Below are positions 1-10,176 of a stretch of DNA of 64,000 nt, one piece after another (the stretch's first letter is position 1; the number at the start of each line of letters is the position of its first letter). The translations under genes and the position numbers were made by a program. The stretch covers positions 3,090,501-3,154,500 of the forward strand of contig JAPNXP010000001.1 of NCBI GenBank assembly GCA_028753945.1, written 5' to 3'. The notes below the pieces were generated by a model. The model was not told the origin of the DNA. It saw nothing but the letters and a program-made list of their open reading frames with translations, and did no database searches. The DNA is from Hexactinellida sp. DTS-2022 (taxonomy: Eukaryota > Porifera > Hexactinellida).

Positions 1-10
1 ATATCTACAC

Positions 11-145
11 CAGGTGTGTCAAACTCGATTCGAATAGTGGGCCAATTTCATAACCCCAGCCCTTTACCCGGGCCATATTCCAGATATTTTAATGGATTGC
101 GGGCCACATCTGAGCAACCGGCGGGCCACCAGTTTGACACGCCTG
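11..145. mobile_element. hAT-type MITE, 135 bp
   Basis: The ends are imperfect inverted repeats: CAGGTGTGTCAAACTC at the left and the reverse complement of CAGGCGTGTCAAACTG at the right. They are flanked by perfect 8-bp direct repeats ATCTACAC at 3-10 and 146-153. An 8-bp duplication with CAGG termini is the hAT signature. The interior holds GGGCCA/GGGCCAC motifs that are GC-rich against the AT-rich surroundings. It has no coding capacity, so it would have been moved by a transposase encoded elsewhere. Confidence 0.85.
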
Positions 146-153
146 ATCTACAC

Positions 154-1255
154 CATGAATTTATTTAGAGATGCATATAAATGAATTAGCTCTAGTTTAT
201 TTGAAAAACTCTACAAATCAAACCAAGACAGGCCCATATTCTATAAATCTTATTAGACCTTCAGGAACAACGCATTAATGGATTTGTAGGTGGAGATTTT
301 AGAAAATAGGAAAATATTTTCGAGGCATTATTTAGGTCCCCCCTCCCCAAGTACACCACGTTCTGGATTGTTATTAATTGTGACATATACAGCGTTAAAT
401 AGTGGGATTAGTATTGAAGTAATTATATTGGCAATGGCAAGTAGTAGTATTATCAGTGCAAGGGGACCGGAGACCGGGCCCCGAGGAGTTGGGGGCTTTG
501 TGCTGTAGAACTTTATAGTGGATCGATAGAAGTGCAGTAAAGTATTATGTAAGAAATTGTCCATTACCCCCCATTTATAGCAGTAATTTTGAATGGGGAT
601 AAAAACTTCCTGAAAAGAACACCCCTATTAGCGTGAAAGTGCGGAATGGTTTCCCATTCCCCGCTTCCCCGCTAAGAGAGGTATAGTGGTATGGAAAGAT
701 TTTGTATCATACAGATAGCAATATGAACACATCAATAATTACATAAGCTTACGAGTAAAACTTTCTCCAATGTAATCAATGTATAAAAATAAATTCCTAA
801 AATATCCTTAGAAGATTCTTCAAAAGTAGTTGAACAAATTTCATTATGAATAAGATTGCAAAGTAGATCAAGTGATTTTGTATATACAAGGTTAACAGTT
901 AACAAAATAGATTTCTTTCTCAATTCTTTAAAGATGATTTCTGGAATTGGATTTAGATTAAGGAAATCTGCAAGTTTAAGGCAACATGTTTTCAAATGAG
1001 ATAGTAGAGAGACAACAATTTGATAGCTTCTTAGAAATATGTACCAACATGTATTGCAAAGGAATGTATTATTATTACTAAAATTATGTGTTATCACGAT
1101 AAGAGAAAATTCACTCAAGGTACATTTGCCATAAATGTGTTTCTAAAGAGGACAATATGTGAAAAAATTGACTGAAAAGAAATTTAATTAAGTACACAAA
1201 AGTGAAAATATATAATGCCAGATGCTATGGGACATATAACGAGTTAAATCAAATT
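154..1255. other. Unassigned AT-rich stretch with two unexplained ORFs
   Basis: No transposon ends are recognised here. The stretch 290-508 is locally GC-richer and open on the plus strand (72 codons, several hydrophobic stretches). A minus-strand frame at 732-1118 is open for 128 codons, is leucine-, isoleucine- and cysteine-rich and resembles nothing I recognise. Either could be decayed coding DNA or chance. I assign no function. Confidence 0.3.
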
Positions 1256-1264
1256 GGATTTGTA

Positions 1265-4200
1265 ACAGCCTACTTTACTCAGGCCTGACAGTAAAACACC
1301 ATAGATAAAAACGAAGGCATAAATCATTAATTGAAAATAGAATCATATGTTGGCGCTAGTTGGGCTACAATGATTTTTACATCAGACAATGGCCTAGCCA
1401 ATGGTTTACAATAAAGAAATAGTATTCCTTTTTTGTTAAAATGAGGTTTATTAGTGTTTTTCACTATACACTAACACTATTGTTAATTAATTATTCATAC
1501 AAAAGTTAAAATGCTACAACAAAGTATTGCTTGCGAAGTACTTGATTACTGAACTCTTAGTTTCTTTAATTTACGATTATCTTCTCCTCTTGAGGATACA
1601 TGTGAATTATAATTTTTAACCATGTTGGAGATAAGACAGTTTGAGGCTACAAAAAACAATTTACGTATGATCTCCCAACCATCAGTATTACAAATTGAGC
1701 ATCTGTTGCTCCAGGGTTCACTAGAGTCATTCTCAAGGATTCTAATAGACAGACCAATTAATATTTGCCGAGGTTTTTCGGTGACAAATCTTGTCCAGAT
1801 ATCAATATCTTGTCTTAGAGTGATTAGAAAACTCCAAACAATAATGATCGACTCTAAGACAGAATTTGAAGACCACTTCAATGATCCTCTTTCCAAGATT
1901 TCAATGAGCTTATATATTTTAGGTTCTTCTGGATCAAACAATAAGTACTTATCAATAATTAATAAATCTTGGCAGACACGACAATGCGTTAATTTCTTGT
2001 TCTTTAAGTATTGATGCACGCAATAACCCGCAATAAATGTCAAAGATTGAAGGGTTTCGCAACCAATGATTACAGTAGAAATATCTTGTAGCTTTGAGAG
2101 AAATGGTGCTAAATCTATGATAGGAGTATCACAGACGTCTTCTTTCGGTGAGAAAGATTTGATAAACGAAACCAGATTATTTTCTTTTGAAGAGGGTTCC
2201 TGGGAAAACAGTTTCAATATGCTAGATATCTTGAGCCGTCGTTCAGTTTCTAGTATTTGGCCATATGAGACGTGATAGTTTGATCCAGACATCATTCTAT
2301 ACAACCCGAAGTGGTGTTCTAGTGGATTTGTCAGGAGGAAATAGGTGAGTGCATATGAAAATCCGCATTGAGAAGTTAAGTGATTGACTAAAATAGGCAG
2401 CGCTTCACAAGTATGTTTGAAGCTTGTAAAAGTCTGGGGTGTTAATTTACCTTGTTTTTCCTGGTAAGGATCTCCAAGTATATAGCCAGTTCACAATGCG
2501 AGTAATCAACCCAAACTAGGATCATCTAGTACTAGTTGTTTAGAAAATTCGTCATTCAAACGAACGTCTTTGTTCGGTCTATTGACATTAAAAATCTTCC
2601 ACACCATAACAATTATATCAATGAATTCTGCAGTCTGGTGTTTAAACCTTTCGAGTCGGGGTCATTAGAAATCTTTAGAGCTGCACTAGTAGTCATCAAA
2701 TATGCGGAGAGCCAATTTAACATTCTGCCGTTCTAGTTTGGAAGGCCAACATGCTTTTGCTGTAAGACGCGGTGCAAGTTTCGCGATACTGTTTTGTTCC
2801 AACTTATAAATCGTTCGAATATCATCAAAAGAAGCTGTTTGTAGGTTAAGAGGGAATCGAGTGCAGTTAGGTGAAAAATCTTCAAACTTTGGATACACAA
2901 AAGTTTGGTTTTCATTTTTTTGATTCAGCCAATTGTTACGAATCGTCTTAAATATATGCACAAAATCAAATCTTAGTACAAGTGATCTGTTTTCGAATAA
3001 TGGATGAGGGACGACAGGTTGTAAGGTTTTTTTATCAGAGGAAAATAACTTAAAAATACTTACATTTAGTGGATAGTTATCAGTGCACAACACCAGAACT
3101 GAAAGTCCACACCGTTCTATATTAGCAATTACCTGTACAATGACAGGATAAATAACTTGTGCACTAGTTGTAGAATGAGGAATTAATCGAACAACAGTAG
3201 TCCACTTTTTGTGCAAACTTGAAACCATTATTGCGAAAACTGTCTTAATAGGGTCGTCAGAATCAATACAAGAACCAATTATTCGCCCACCCTTATAAGA
3301 AACATCGGATGTAACGTGAATTATGCTCCATTTGAACAATTACGTTTCTTTCTTGACAAGAAAAATTTGTATTTGCTTGATTGATAACTCATATAGTCAC
3401 TTTCTAACCCAATAGAGGAATAAAGTTTCTCAAGTGTATGTCATGAGGGAGAGATAGGCACTCTCTAGAGATTGTAGATATTTGTAGCAGCTAGGAGAGA
3501 TAAGATGGGATTTCAGTGCCAAAACTTGGCTAAGGACGTTGTATCTCCTGCGGTTCTTGGGAATGGTAGAGTTCTCGAGTTGACAAATGATAAACTGAAG
3601 GCGAGCTAGTCTAGAAGAATCGTCGAGAGTAGTTGAGTCTCTGTCTATAGAATTTGAAATACTGACTTCAAGTTTAACAATTGCTCTGTTAATATTTCTA
3701 CAAGCATTCGTGATGTGTAGCTGGATAGAATTAGAGGTAGAATTAATAATTGATTTGCTATCGATCTCAGCAATTAGAAGCTCAATTTGTCTAACATCAT
3801 TTATCACAGGTAATGATAGAGATATAGGCTCTTCTCCCCAGAATGCTGTTACAGTTAGACTAGAGTAGATAGTCAGGGAAGACTGAACTGAAATGTGGTG
3901 ATTAATTTTACAAAGTGATACTAGATGAAATTCAACATCGTTGGGTAGCCAAGACACCCAATTATAAGGAATGTTTTGGGACAATAACTTCTCTTTCAAC
4001 TCTTCTAAAGTAGTGACACGATAAACCTCTTCTTCTTTTTGTGAAATCAACTTAGCTGTATGGCTCGAGTGAAATGATCATACTCCTTTTACTCAAAAGA
4101 TAGCCGATGTATAAGCTGAGGGTTTTGAATAATATGAAGAACAACCAGGTAAGATAGATGGAACTGCTCCTGTTCGTAACTTAGGTTGGGATCTTTGGAT

Positions 4201-4774
4201 TTCAGAAAAGGACCCATCAGGATTTGGCACTAAAAACATGCTCGATGTCGTCTTTACGAAAATGTTTAGCACAAACAAAGATAAATTTAAAATCTGTCAA
4301 ATTAACTCGGCGCAAAGCAGTGATCCATTCCTGGCGTAATTCAGGCGGAATGTTAGGAAGCTTAAATACTGGAATATAAGGATCGTCAGGGTAATAGTTG
4401 CTGAAACAATTAGGTGCTGAGCACTTGTTAGGCATCAATTATATCGGCTAAATAAAGTGATGGAGATAATATAATTAGCTAGTGAGAATTAGGAGTTAAA
4501 ATAAAATCACTATATAAAAATAGTGGGGTAAGTTTGGGAAAATGTAAAAATTTAACGTTTATTCAAATAACTTTATAACTAAATAAAAATAAAGATATTA
4601 TGGTTGTACAAAGATTAAATACGGAAATTTATTCCTCAACCACAATTATCGAAAAAATATTTAACATATCTCCAAGTTACGAACTACACTTTCACCCCAG
4701 TTTATAACCGCCTTCGTTTGTATCCGTGGTGACAAATTTTGATTCTATTGTCAGGCCTGAGTAAAGTAGGCTAT
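1265..4774 (-). mobile_element. P element A, near full length (3.5 kb)
   Basis: The left end reads ACAGCCTACTTTACTCAGGC and the right end, reversed, ATAGCCTACTTTACTCAGGC, with the match continuing for about 26 bp and a second shared block (AAACGAAGGC) further in. The element is flanked by identical GGATTTGTA at 1256-1264 and 4775-4783. P elements duplicate 8 bp, so one base may be a chance extension. The box ACCACGGAT lies 45 bp in from the right end; the equivalent ACCATAGAT at the left is closer, probably because of a small deletion. It contains one broken transposase gene on the minus strand. Confidence 0.92.
1546..4438 (-). pseudogene. P-element transposase with THAP domain (element A), broken
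   Basis: This is a decayed cut-and-paste transposase of the P/THAP9 family. Read on the minus strand, it begins at 4438 with a THAP zinc finger (Cys5, Cys10, later VCAKHF with the Cys and His). Fragments follow in different frames: 4093-4278 (end of the THAP region), 3430-4050 (linker domain with the RRYNVLSQ motif), 2686-3339 (RNase H-like core with SDVSYKGG, CTDNYPLN and the FDFVHIFKTIRNNW motif) and 1546-2304 (C-terminal part from MYRMMSG). Just upstream of that last piece the acidic motif reads TNPLEHHF, where copies C and D and fragment E have DPLE or DPIE. One likely catalytic Asp is therefore replaced by Asn while the Glu is kept. At least four frame breaks make it inactive. No introns were seen where element C has them. 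Confidence 0.9.
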
Positions 4775-4783
4775 GGATTTGTA

Positions 4784-5447
4784 TAATTATTGTTACGGTT
4801 CAATAAAAAATAATGTCAATTGTTTGTCTAAGGAAACCACAATTGCACTGGACTAATTATACATTCCAGTGATCTTTGGGCGTTGTGACCATTATTAACA
4901 CACAGTGGCTTATCAGTTTTCACCTAGAAATAGGCAAATAATTTATGGATATCAAATGCTTTTAAATAATTTTAAATCCAAGTTTGATAATTTATTAACG
5001 TTCATTAAAATGAATCGAACACAAACTACGCCTATAAATGTACTTTTGAATTATTTCAAATGTATAGCTCATTTGTGGTTTTGAGAATTCTAAAAATACT
5101 AAGTTTTAACATCACAATGAATTACAATGTATAAGCAATGGTCATATTTGTTTATTCAAATATATACAAAAGGAGTATTCTAAATCTATATTTCTACACT
5201 GATAAATGTAATTTTAACAGGGGATAAAAACTCATTGTCCAAATAATGTAAAATTCTCAAATGGAGATTTCAAGTTAACGGGGGAAAAGTATATTTTATA
5301 TATTGTTCATTAACATTGTTAGAATTAGTTATGGAAATCTTAGCTTCCGAAACAGTGCGCAACTTTGAATCTTTTAGTGAATTCCATTGTCACTTTGTGT
5401 TGCTATGAAAATGAAAAACTAATTATTAGTTGCTATTCAGTAGTAAT
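4784..5447. other. AT-rich spacer
   Basis: This lies between P element A and the first Helitron copy. No ORF, inverted-repeat pair or RNA gene that I can support was seen. Confidence 0.5.
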
Positions 5448-5899
5448 AGCGCGCTTCGCTTGCTAGGTAGCTTCGCGGCAGAACACAGCCACACACCAAC
5501 CGCTTCGCGTTTGGTGTCTGGTTTATATAAATCAAACAATCATTATAGAGCGTAAATAGGCCTAAATAATATAATTTAATAATGGGAAATGTTAGTGACT
5601 ACGTCATCATGCGATAAGGAGTAAGAGTATTGGCAATCTCGTGTGACCTACATGTCCGCATCATTAATGTGCATGTTTTATTAAATTTTCAGATTTTATC
5701 ACTCAGAGGGTGGGAATTATGTGTGACCAAGTGACTTTTCAAGCTTCGAAAATGATCAATGTTAGAGATGTATAAACCACACATCAACCGCGAAGCGATT
5801 GGTGTGTGGTTGTGTTCTGTCGGGAAGCGACCTAGTAAGCGAAGCGCGCTAGTGTATATATAAATATATACACCCACCCTTGTGTTTTAATAGTATAAA
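5448..5899 (-). mobile_element. Rearranged non-autonomous Helitron (copy 1)
   Basis: In minus orientation the 3' end lies at about 5448 (CGCGCTTCGCTTGCTAGG followed by a degenerate copy of the long hairpin) and the 5' end at about 5899 (TGTGTTTTAATAGTATA). Inside, at 5748-5852, sits a second 3' terminus in plus orientation: hairpin at about 5775-5811 and a CTAG end at 5849-5852. The copy therefore has two opposed 3' ends and one 5' end. The DNA expected between the middle of the element and the 5' end is missing. Confidence 0.75.
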
Positions 5900-6599
5900 T
5901 ATCTTAGTGATTACGCGAATGTATAGAATATCTTGTATATACAAAGAACAACTGTGTAATAAATGACGATTTCATCAATGCGTATATTGGGGTTTGGATT
6001 AGAAGGAAGTTAGTGTTATACAGAGTGATGCATCAGAGACAGCTATGCTAGAATATTGATCTAAGGTTCTATGAGATCTAATACACATTATAATTACATT
6101 CAGTAAGCATCTACTCCTTTTACATGAGTGTATAAATCCTTATATCAATTGGGAAATGGACTTTTACGAAAAATATTTAAAAATAACCCTGGGTGTTTAT
6201 TGAAAGATTGTTAAAAACCAAAAGATTTTGCATTTAAATGATTTACAACAGATCACCCAGAACTAAACTTAGGAGACTGCATATTGGTACATCATTTTTG
6301 ATGATGCCATTCAAATCCCAGGGGCCGTATTCACTAAGAAGTTAAGTTCGAACTTAAGACTTAAGTACTAAGTTAGAACTTAAGTCGTATTTACTAAGTT
6401 TTCAGTTCGTACTTAAGTTCAAACTAAAGTACGAACTTTAAGCAAGCTAGGGAGGTTGCTTAAGTAATTTTGTAATAGACTAAATTAAGAATTTGTTCGG
6501 ATTCGTAATAATAATAAATTACTTTTATGTTTTTCTCTATTTGGTAGGCATAATTCAAGAAACTTCGTTAGATTTCTGCACACTAACTATTCTAGCATC

Positions 6600-7330
6600 T
6601 AACAAAATTTATGATTTTTCTAACAGCTTCTGTCTTTTCAGCCTGTAGTACTCCTTCTGCTCTTCAATTAGCTGAAGTTGTGCTGCGAATTCAGACATCT
6701 GTTGTAACAGCACTTCCTGCTGTAAAGGGAGTAAGTCAGCTACCTTCATTTAAGGCTTCTGGTGGGACTCAGTTGGACGTTGGTCATCTGCTGGATCACG
6801 TCTTCGCTTCCTACTTTTTTTCCCGTTACAATTAACGTTAACGTTGAGTTCTTCGGGAGCATACAAAATTGACGTATCGTATACACTGTACAGTACCTAT
6901 CTGAGGAATTTGTTCGCTGCTCGCTGCTATTGCTGGTGATACGAAATTATCGACAGCACCTGAGATTCCGCTAAAAGCTTGGGTGGTCGCAAACATCTCT
7001 ATAATTCTATCAGAATTAGTTATACTCCTATCTGCAGCTAAAATGACACGTCTTCGTCTTCGACAATTCCAGCGGAGTTTGAGCCCCCTCCGGTCATTCT
7101 AGATTTCCTAAAGCTAGCATCAACTTTTGACTTGGCAGCTAACTTCAGGTTATTCCATTTCTTTCCTATGTCTTCTACCCCTCTATTATATCCATATATA
7201 GCGTTTACTTTGCTGCAATGGTTTTCCACAGTACCTTCTTCTTCTTCTTATTGAGGTCAGCGATTTTTCCTGAACCCTCAATAACTCACCAGCAGATTCA
7301 ATTTCACAAATGAGCGTACACTCTTCTCCC
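6600..7330 (-). pseudogene. Harbinger Myb/SANT-like DNA-binding protein, broken
   Basis: This is the second protein of Harbinger elements, which binds the ends and helps bring the nuclease to DNA. On the minus strand, from about 7290, a basic stretch (LNKKKKKVLWKTIAAK) runs into a frame break, then continues as VNAIYGYNRG...IGKKWNNLKLAAKSK at 7229-7038. This is the typical end of a Myb/SANT-like domain with its W and K-rich helix. Further downstream, near 6830-6610, comes a Lys/Arg-rich segment and then a predicted coiled coil (LLPLQQEVLLQQMSEF and following). This is the layout of NAIF1-like Harbinger partner proteins. At least two frameshifts and a stop are present. Confidence 0.75.
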
Positions 7331-7645
7331 GTATTTCAATTTATATTCCTGGATTTTTCAATTCCGTTTAGATTTGGTTTGTTCAACAGCGATATATACA
7401 AATGGGAGAAAGAACATTGATTTAATTCCCCCTCGAAAATTAATCTTCAATGGAATTATATGCGTTTGTTATTTTGGCATCAAAGCTATTTTGTATATGT
7501 TTAGAAAACTTAACTGTTTCATGTTTAGACAGACTGACGTACGTAGACACTCCTATAAATGTTCTTATGAAGCATTTAGCTACACACCAGTAGTATATTT
7601 CTTTATTGAATTAATTAAATATACTTCTACTAATTATCTTCAGTA

Positions 7646-8699
7646 CGCGCTTCGCTTGCTAGGTGGTTTCGCGGCAGAACACAACCACACACCAACCGCT
7701 TCGCGGTTGGTGTGTGGTTTACATACTTGTAACATTGATTATAAAGCGAAAATAGGCCTAAATAGTAAATTTTAACAATGTGAAATTTTAATGATTACGT
7801 GATCTGGTGTGACCAACGTGTCCGTATCATTAATGTGCGTTTCTATTAAATTTTCAGATATTTAGCTCTTAGAGGGCGAGAATTATGTGCGATTAAGTGA
7901 ATTTTCTGGGTTCTCGGAATGTGACAATGACGTCATAACTTATTGAGGTGTTAGAAATTTTGAGTGGAAACCTCAACTTGTTGGAGGGTGCCAAAGGTTA
8001 CCTCCATATGCCAAAAATGACATTCGGAAACCGTCCACTTACAATAAACTCGGAACATAAAAACAAATATATCACATACTATACACAGTCTAGAGCACGC
8101 GGGTCATATGCGGGACCCGCATCTATTAGTGATTGACGCGCCCCGTCCCGAAAATCCGACAATATAAATAAACCAACCCGCAACTAACTCACATTAACCA
8201 GCGCCCAACCCGCACAAACACTCGATGACCAATATTTCGCTAGGATTATACCTATAATAGGGTGTAAACACTCGGCGAATAATGCGGACACAAAAAAATT
8301 TAAATCGTTAATGAATAAAGAAGACGGCAATTTGTTTTGGGCGGAAATTTGAAGAATTACGAGTTTATTATTCGGGATTACGAAATAATTCACCGTACAA
8401 TTCGTTCCATCCCAAGACTTCTGCCATCTTAAGATTATATTGATCATTAATTTTGTTTAGGAACTATAGAGTGGTACATTGTTACAATTAGTGGACACTG
8501 CGCCCCAAATAATCCTTAGCGAGAACTCTTGCGCAAACCCGCATCAACCCGCAGTAAGAAACTCTGACCCGCACCCGATCCGCCCCGAAAACATTCTGAT
8601 CCTTTGACCCGCAAGAACCCGCAACCCGCATTTATTAAACCGCCCCGCACAGTGGTCTAATACACACATACACCCAGCCTTGTGTTTTAATATTATAGA
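7646..8699 (-). mobile_element. Non-autonomous Helitron (copy 2), inserted in the Harbinger element
   Basis: In minus orientation the 3' side lies at 7646 with the conserved hairpin of CACACACCAACCGC and its complement at about 7690-7720. The 5' TC end lies at 8699 (reverse complement begins TCTATAATATTAAAACACA) with an A outside it, as Helitrons require. The 3' tetranucleotide is degenerate. It is about twice as long as copies 3 and 4 because of a GC-rich insertion at about 8093-8660. Confidence 0.85.
8093..8660. mobile_element. GC-rich insertion inside Helitron copy 2, probably hAT-like
   Basis: The sequence is absent from Helitron copies 3 and 4. It is rich in ACCCGC and CGGGAC and its termini are TAGAGCACGCGGG at the left and, inverted, TAGACCACTGTGCGGGG at the right. 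The flanks ATACACAG and ATACACAC match at 7 of 8 bases, but two extra bases at the left make the exact duplication uncertain. A minus-strand ORF at 8184-8447 is unrecognised and probably fortuitous. Confidence 0.5.
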
Positions 8700-8724
8700 T
8701 TTACATCTCTAAATTCAATCAAAA

Positions 8725-9754
8725 TTATGAATACAAATTGGTATCTGTAATGCTTAGCAGCCCAGTGTCCCATATCTTCAATTGCAATAGGTTCATCCAT
8801 AAGTTGGTAAATAGGCGAATCATCCAGCATTGGTTGCTCCAAACTATAGCCATATTATATAGCACAGCACCTGAAGCAATAATGGTGCAAACCTTGTCAG
8901 GAGCCATTCGGATCTCCCCATGTAGACAATGAAACCTGCGCTTCCATCTTCCAAAAAGTTTGTTTCAATCAGTGCACGTGTTTTTTTGTGTGCATAATTA
9001 TAGTTTTGTTGGGCTATTGAAGCAGGTTGTCTATATGGTGTCAACTGACACTGCCTCAGCATGTAACCACTATCTCCTAGTATGTGTTCTCCAACCAAGA
9101 AGTTATTTTCTACAAATATTCCGACTTGTGAAAGTTTCCAAATTCTAGAATCGTGCACTGATAGTGGAAATCTTGCTAACACATCGGTTAATCTTCCATC
9201 AGGTCTACAGATAGCTTGAACGTTTATTGAATGGTAGAAGTGTCTGTTTACATAATCAGCTTCATCCTGAGAAGGCTTCTGGATGCGAATATGTGTCCCA
9301 TCCACAAGTCCAAGAACTCCAGGCAAATGGCTAACTCATAAAACTGAGACTTAATCGTTGCTTTCTCAGGAGGACTTGGCATACTCATAAAAATTGAATA
9401 CACTGATTGCAGCCCAAGTGCAACAGCTCTTATATACCTACACGCTCATGGTTAAATCACGTGAACTCCATCTCCACAAATAATTTGAAACGTATACGAA
9501 GAAAAAAATTGTAGAGCGACGCATACTTGTAAGTATGGACGTGCAGCATGGGATCTATCAGTACAGTTGAGATGATTTTGTATCAATTCAGTTATCTTCA
9601 AAATTGCTGACCTTGAGAAGCGAAAACGTTGTCTAATTCGAAATCATCACATAAATCCAATGGATCACTACAATCCCTGAAAAATCGCACCCGAGCTAGA
9701 GATTCTTGTTGTTGTTGTTCAGAAATAATTAGTGGAATCAAACCCGCCATTTGA
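8725..9754 (-). pseudogene. HARBI1-type Harbinger transposase (DDE_Tnp_4 nuclease), broken
   Basis: Read from about 9754 on the minus strand, the N-terminus (MAGLIPLIISEQQQQESLAR) is followed by a frame break and a helical region resembling the HARBI1 N-terminal domain (AILKITELIQNHL, then RSHAARPYLQVCVAL). The nuclease core follows at 9326-8844: LGLVDGTHIRIQKP with the first Asp, ILGDSGYML with the second, and RALIETNF with the Glu. The C-terminal [20 protein letters not shown] lies in another frame ending near 8725. The three acidic catalytic positions can still be read, but at least three frameshifts and a stop make the gene dead. Confidence 0.85.
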
Positions 9755-10176
9755 ATATAAATTATGATATGTAATATAGTTAGTCTTTGATGTATTTACG
9801 GTATTTTGTATTGATTATTTGATCTTATATCATGTCTATACACTAGTAATTAATCATAATCTAACAACGTTTCTGTAAATTGTTATGTGTTTAGTGATTA
9901 ATAAATGTGTTTACATTCCTTTCACCGCGTAGAAAGATTATCAAGCACTTTGACTTTGATTATTTAGAGTATAATCTAAGTTATTTTATATGTATTCTTT
10001 AATAAATAAGAGATTCACAGATCATTGTAGGCAACAAATATTTATGTAATAATAGGTATATTAAACTATTATATTATTATTTGAGGCCGATTCCAAACTC
10101 CAAGAGAATATAAATTGAGTGAAATAAAATTTAAAGTAAAAGTTCATACTTAAGTTCTTAGTGAATACGGCTGCAG

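Larger units (their letters stand above)
6322..10173 (-). mobile_element. PIF/Harbinger DNA transposon, 3.85 kb, with nested Helitron
   Basis: The ends share GCCGTATTCACTAAGAA and more (left from 6322, right inverted to 10173). CAG occurs directly outside both, at 6319-6321 and 10174-10176, which fits the CWG/TWA 3-bp duplications known for this superfamily. It carries the two genes expected of an autonomous Harbinger element, both on the minus strand and both broken: a Myb/SANT-like DNA-binding protein (about 6600-7330) and a HARBI1-type nuclease (8725-9754). A Helitron (7646-8699) sits between them. Confidence 0.88.

Noticed and set aside
290-564. Possible nuclear copy of mitochondrial DNA or a small membrane protein gene
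   Set aside because: The frames are open and hydrophobic on both strands, but I cannot match them to a mitochondrial gene, and the local GC-rich patches can explain the missing stops.
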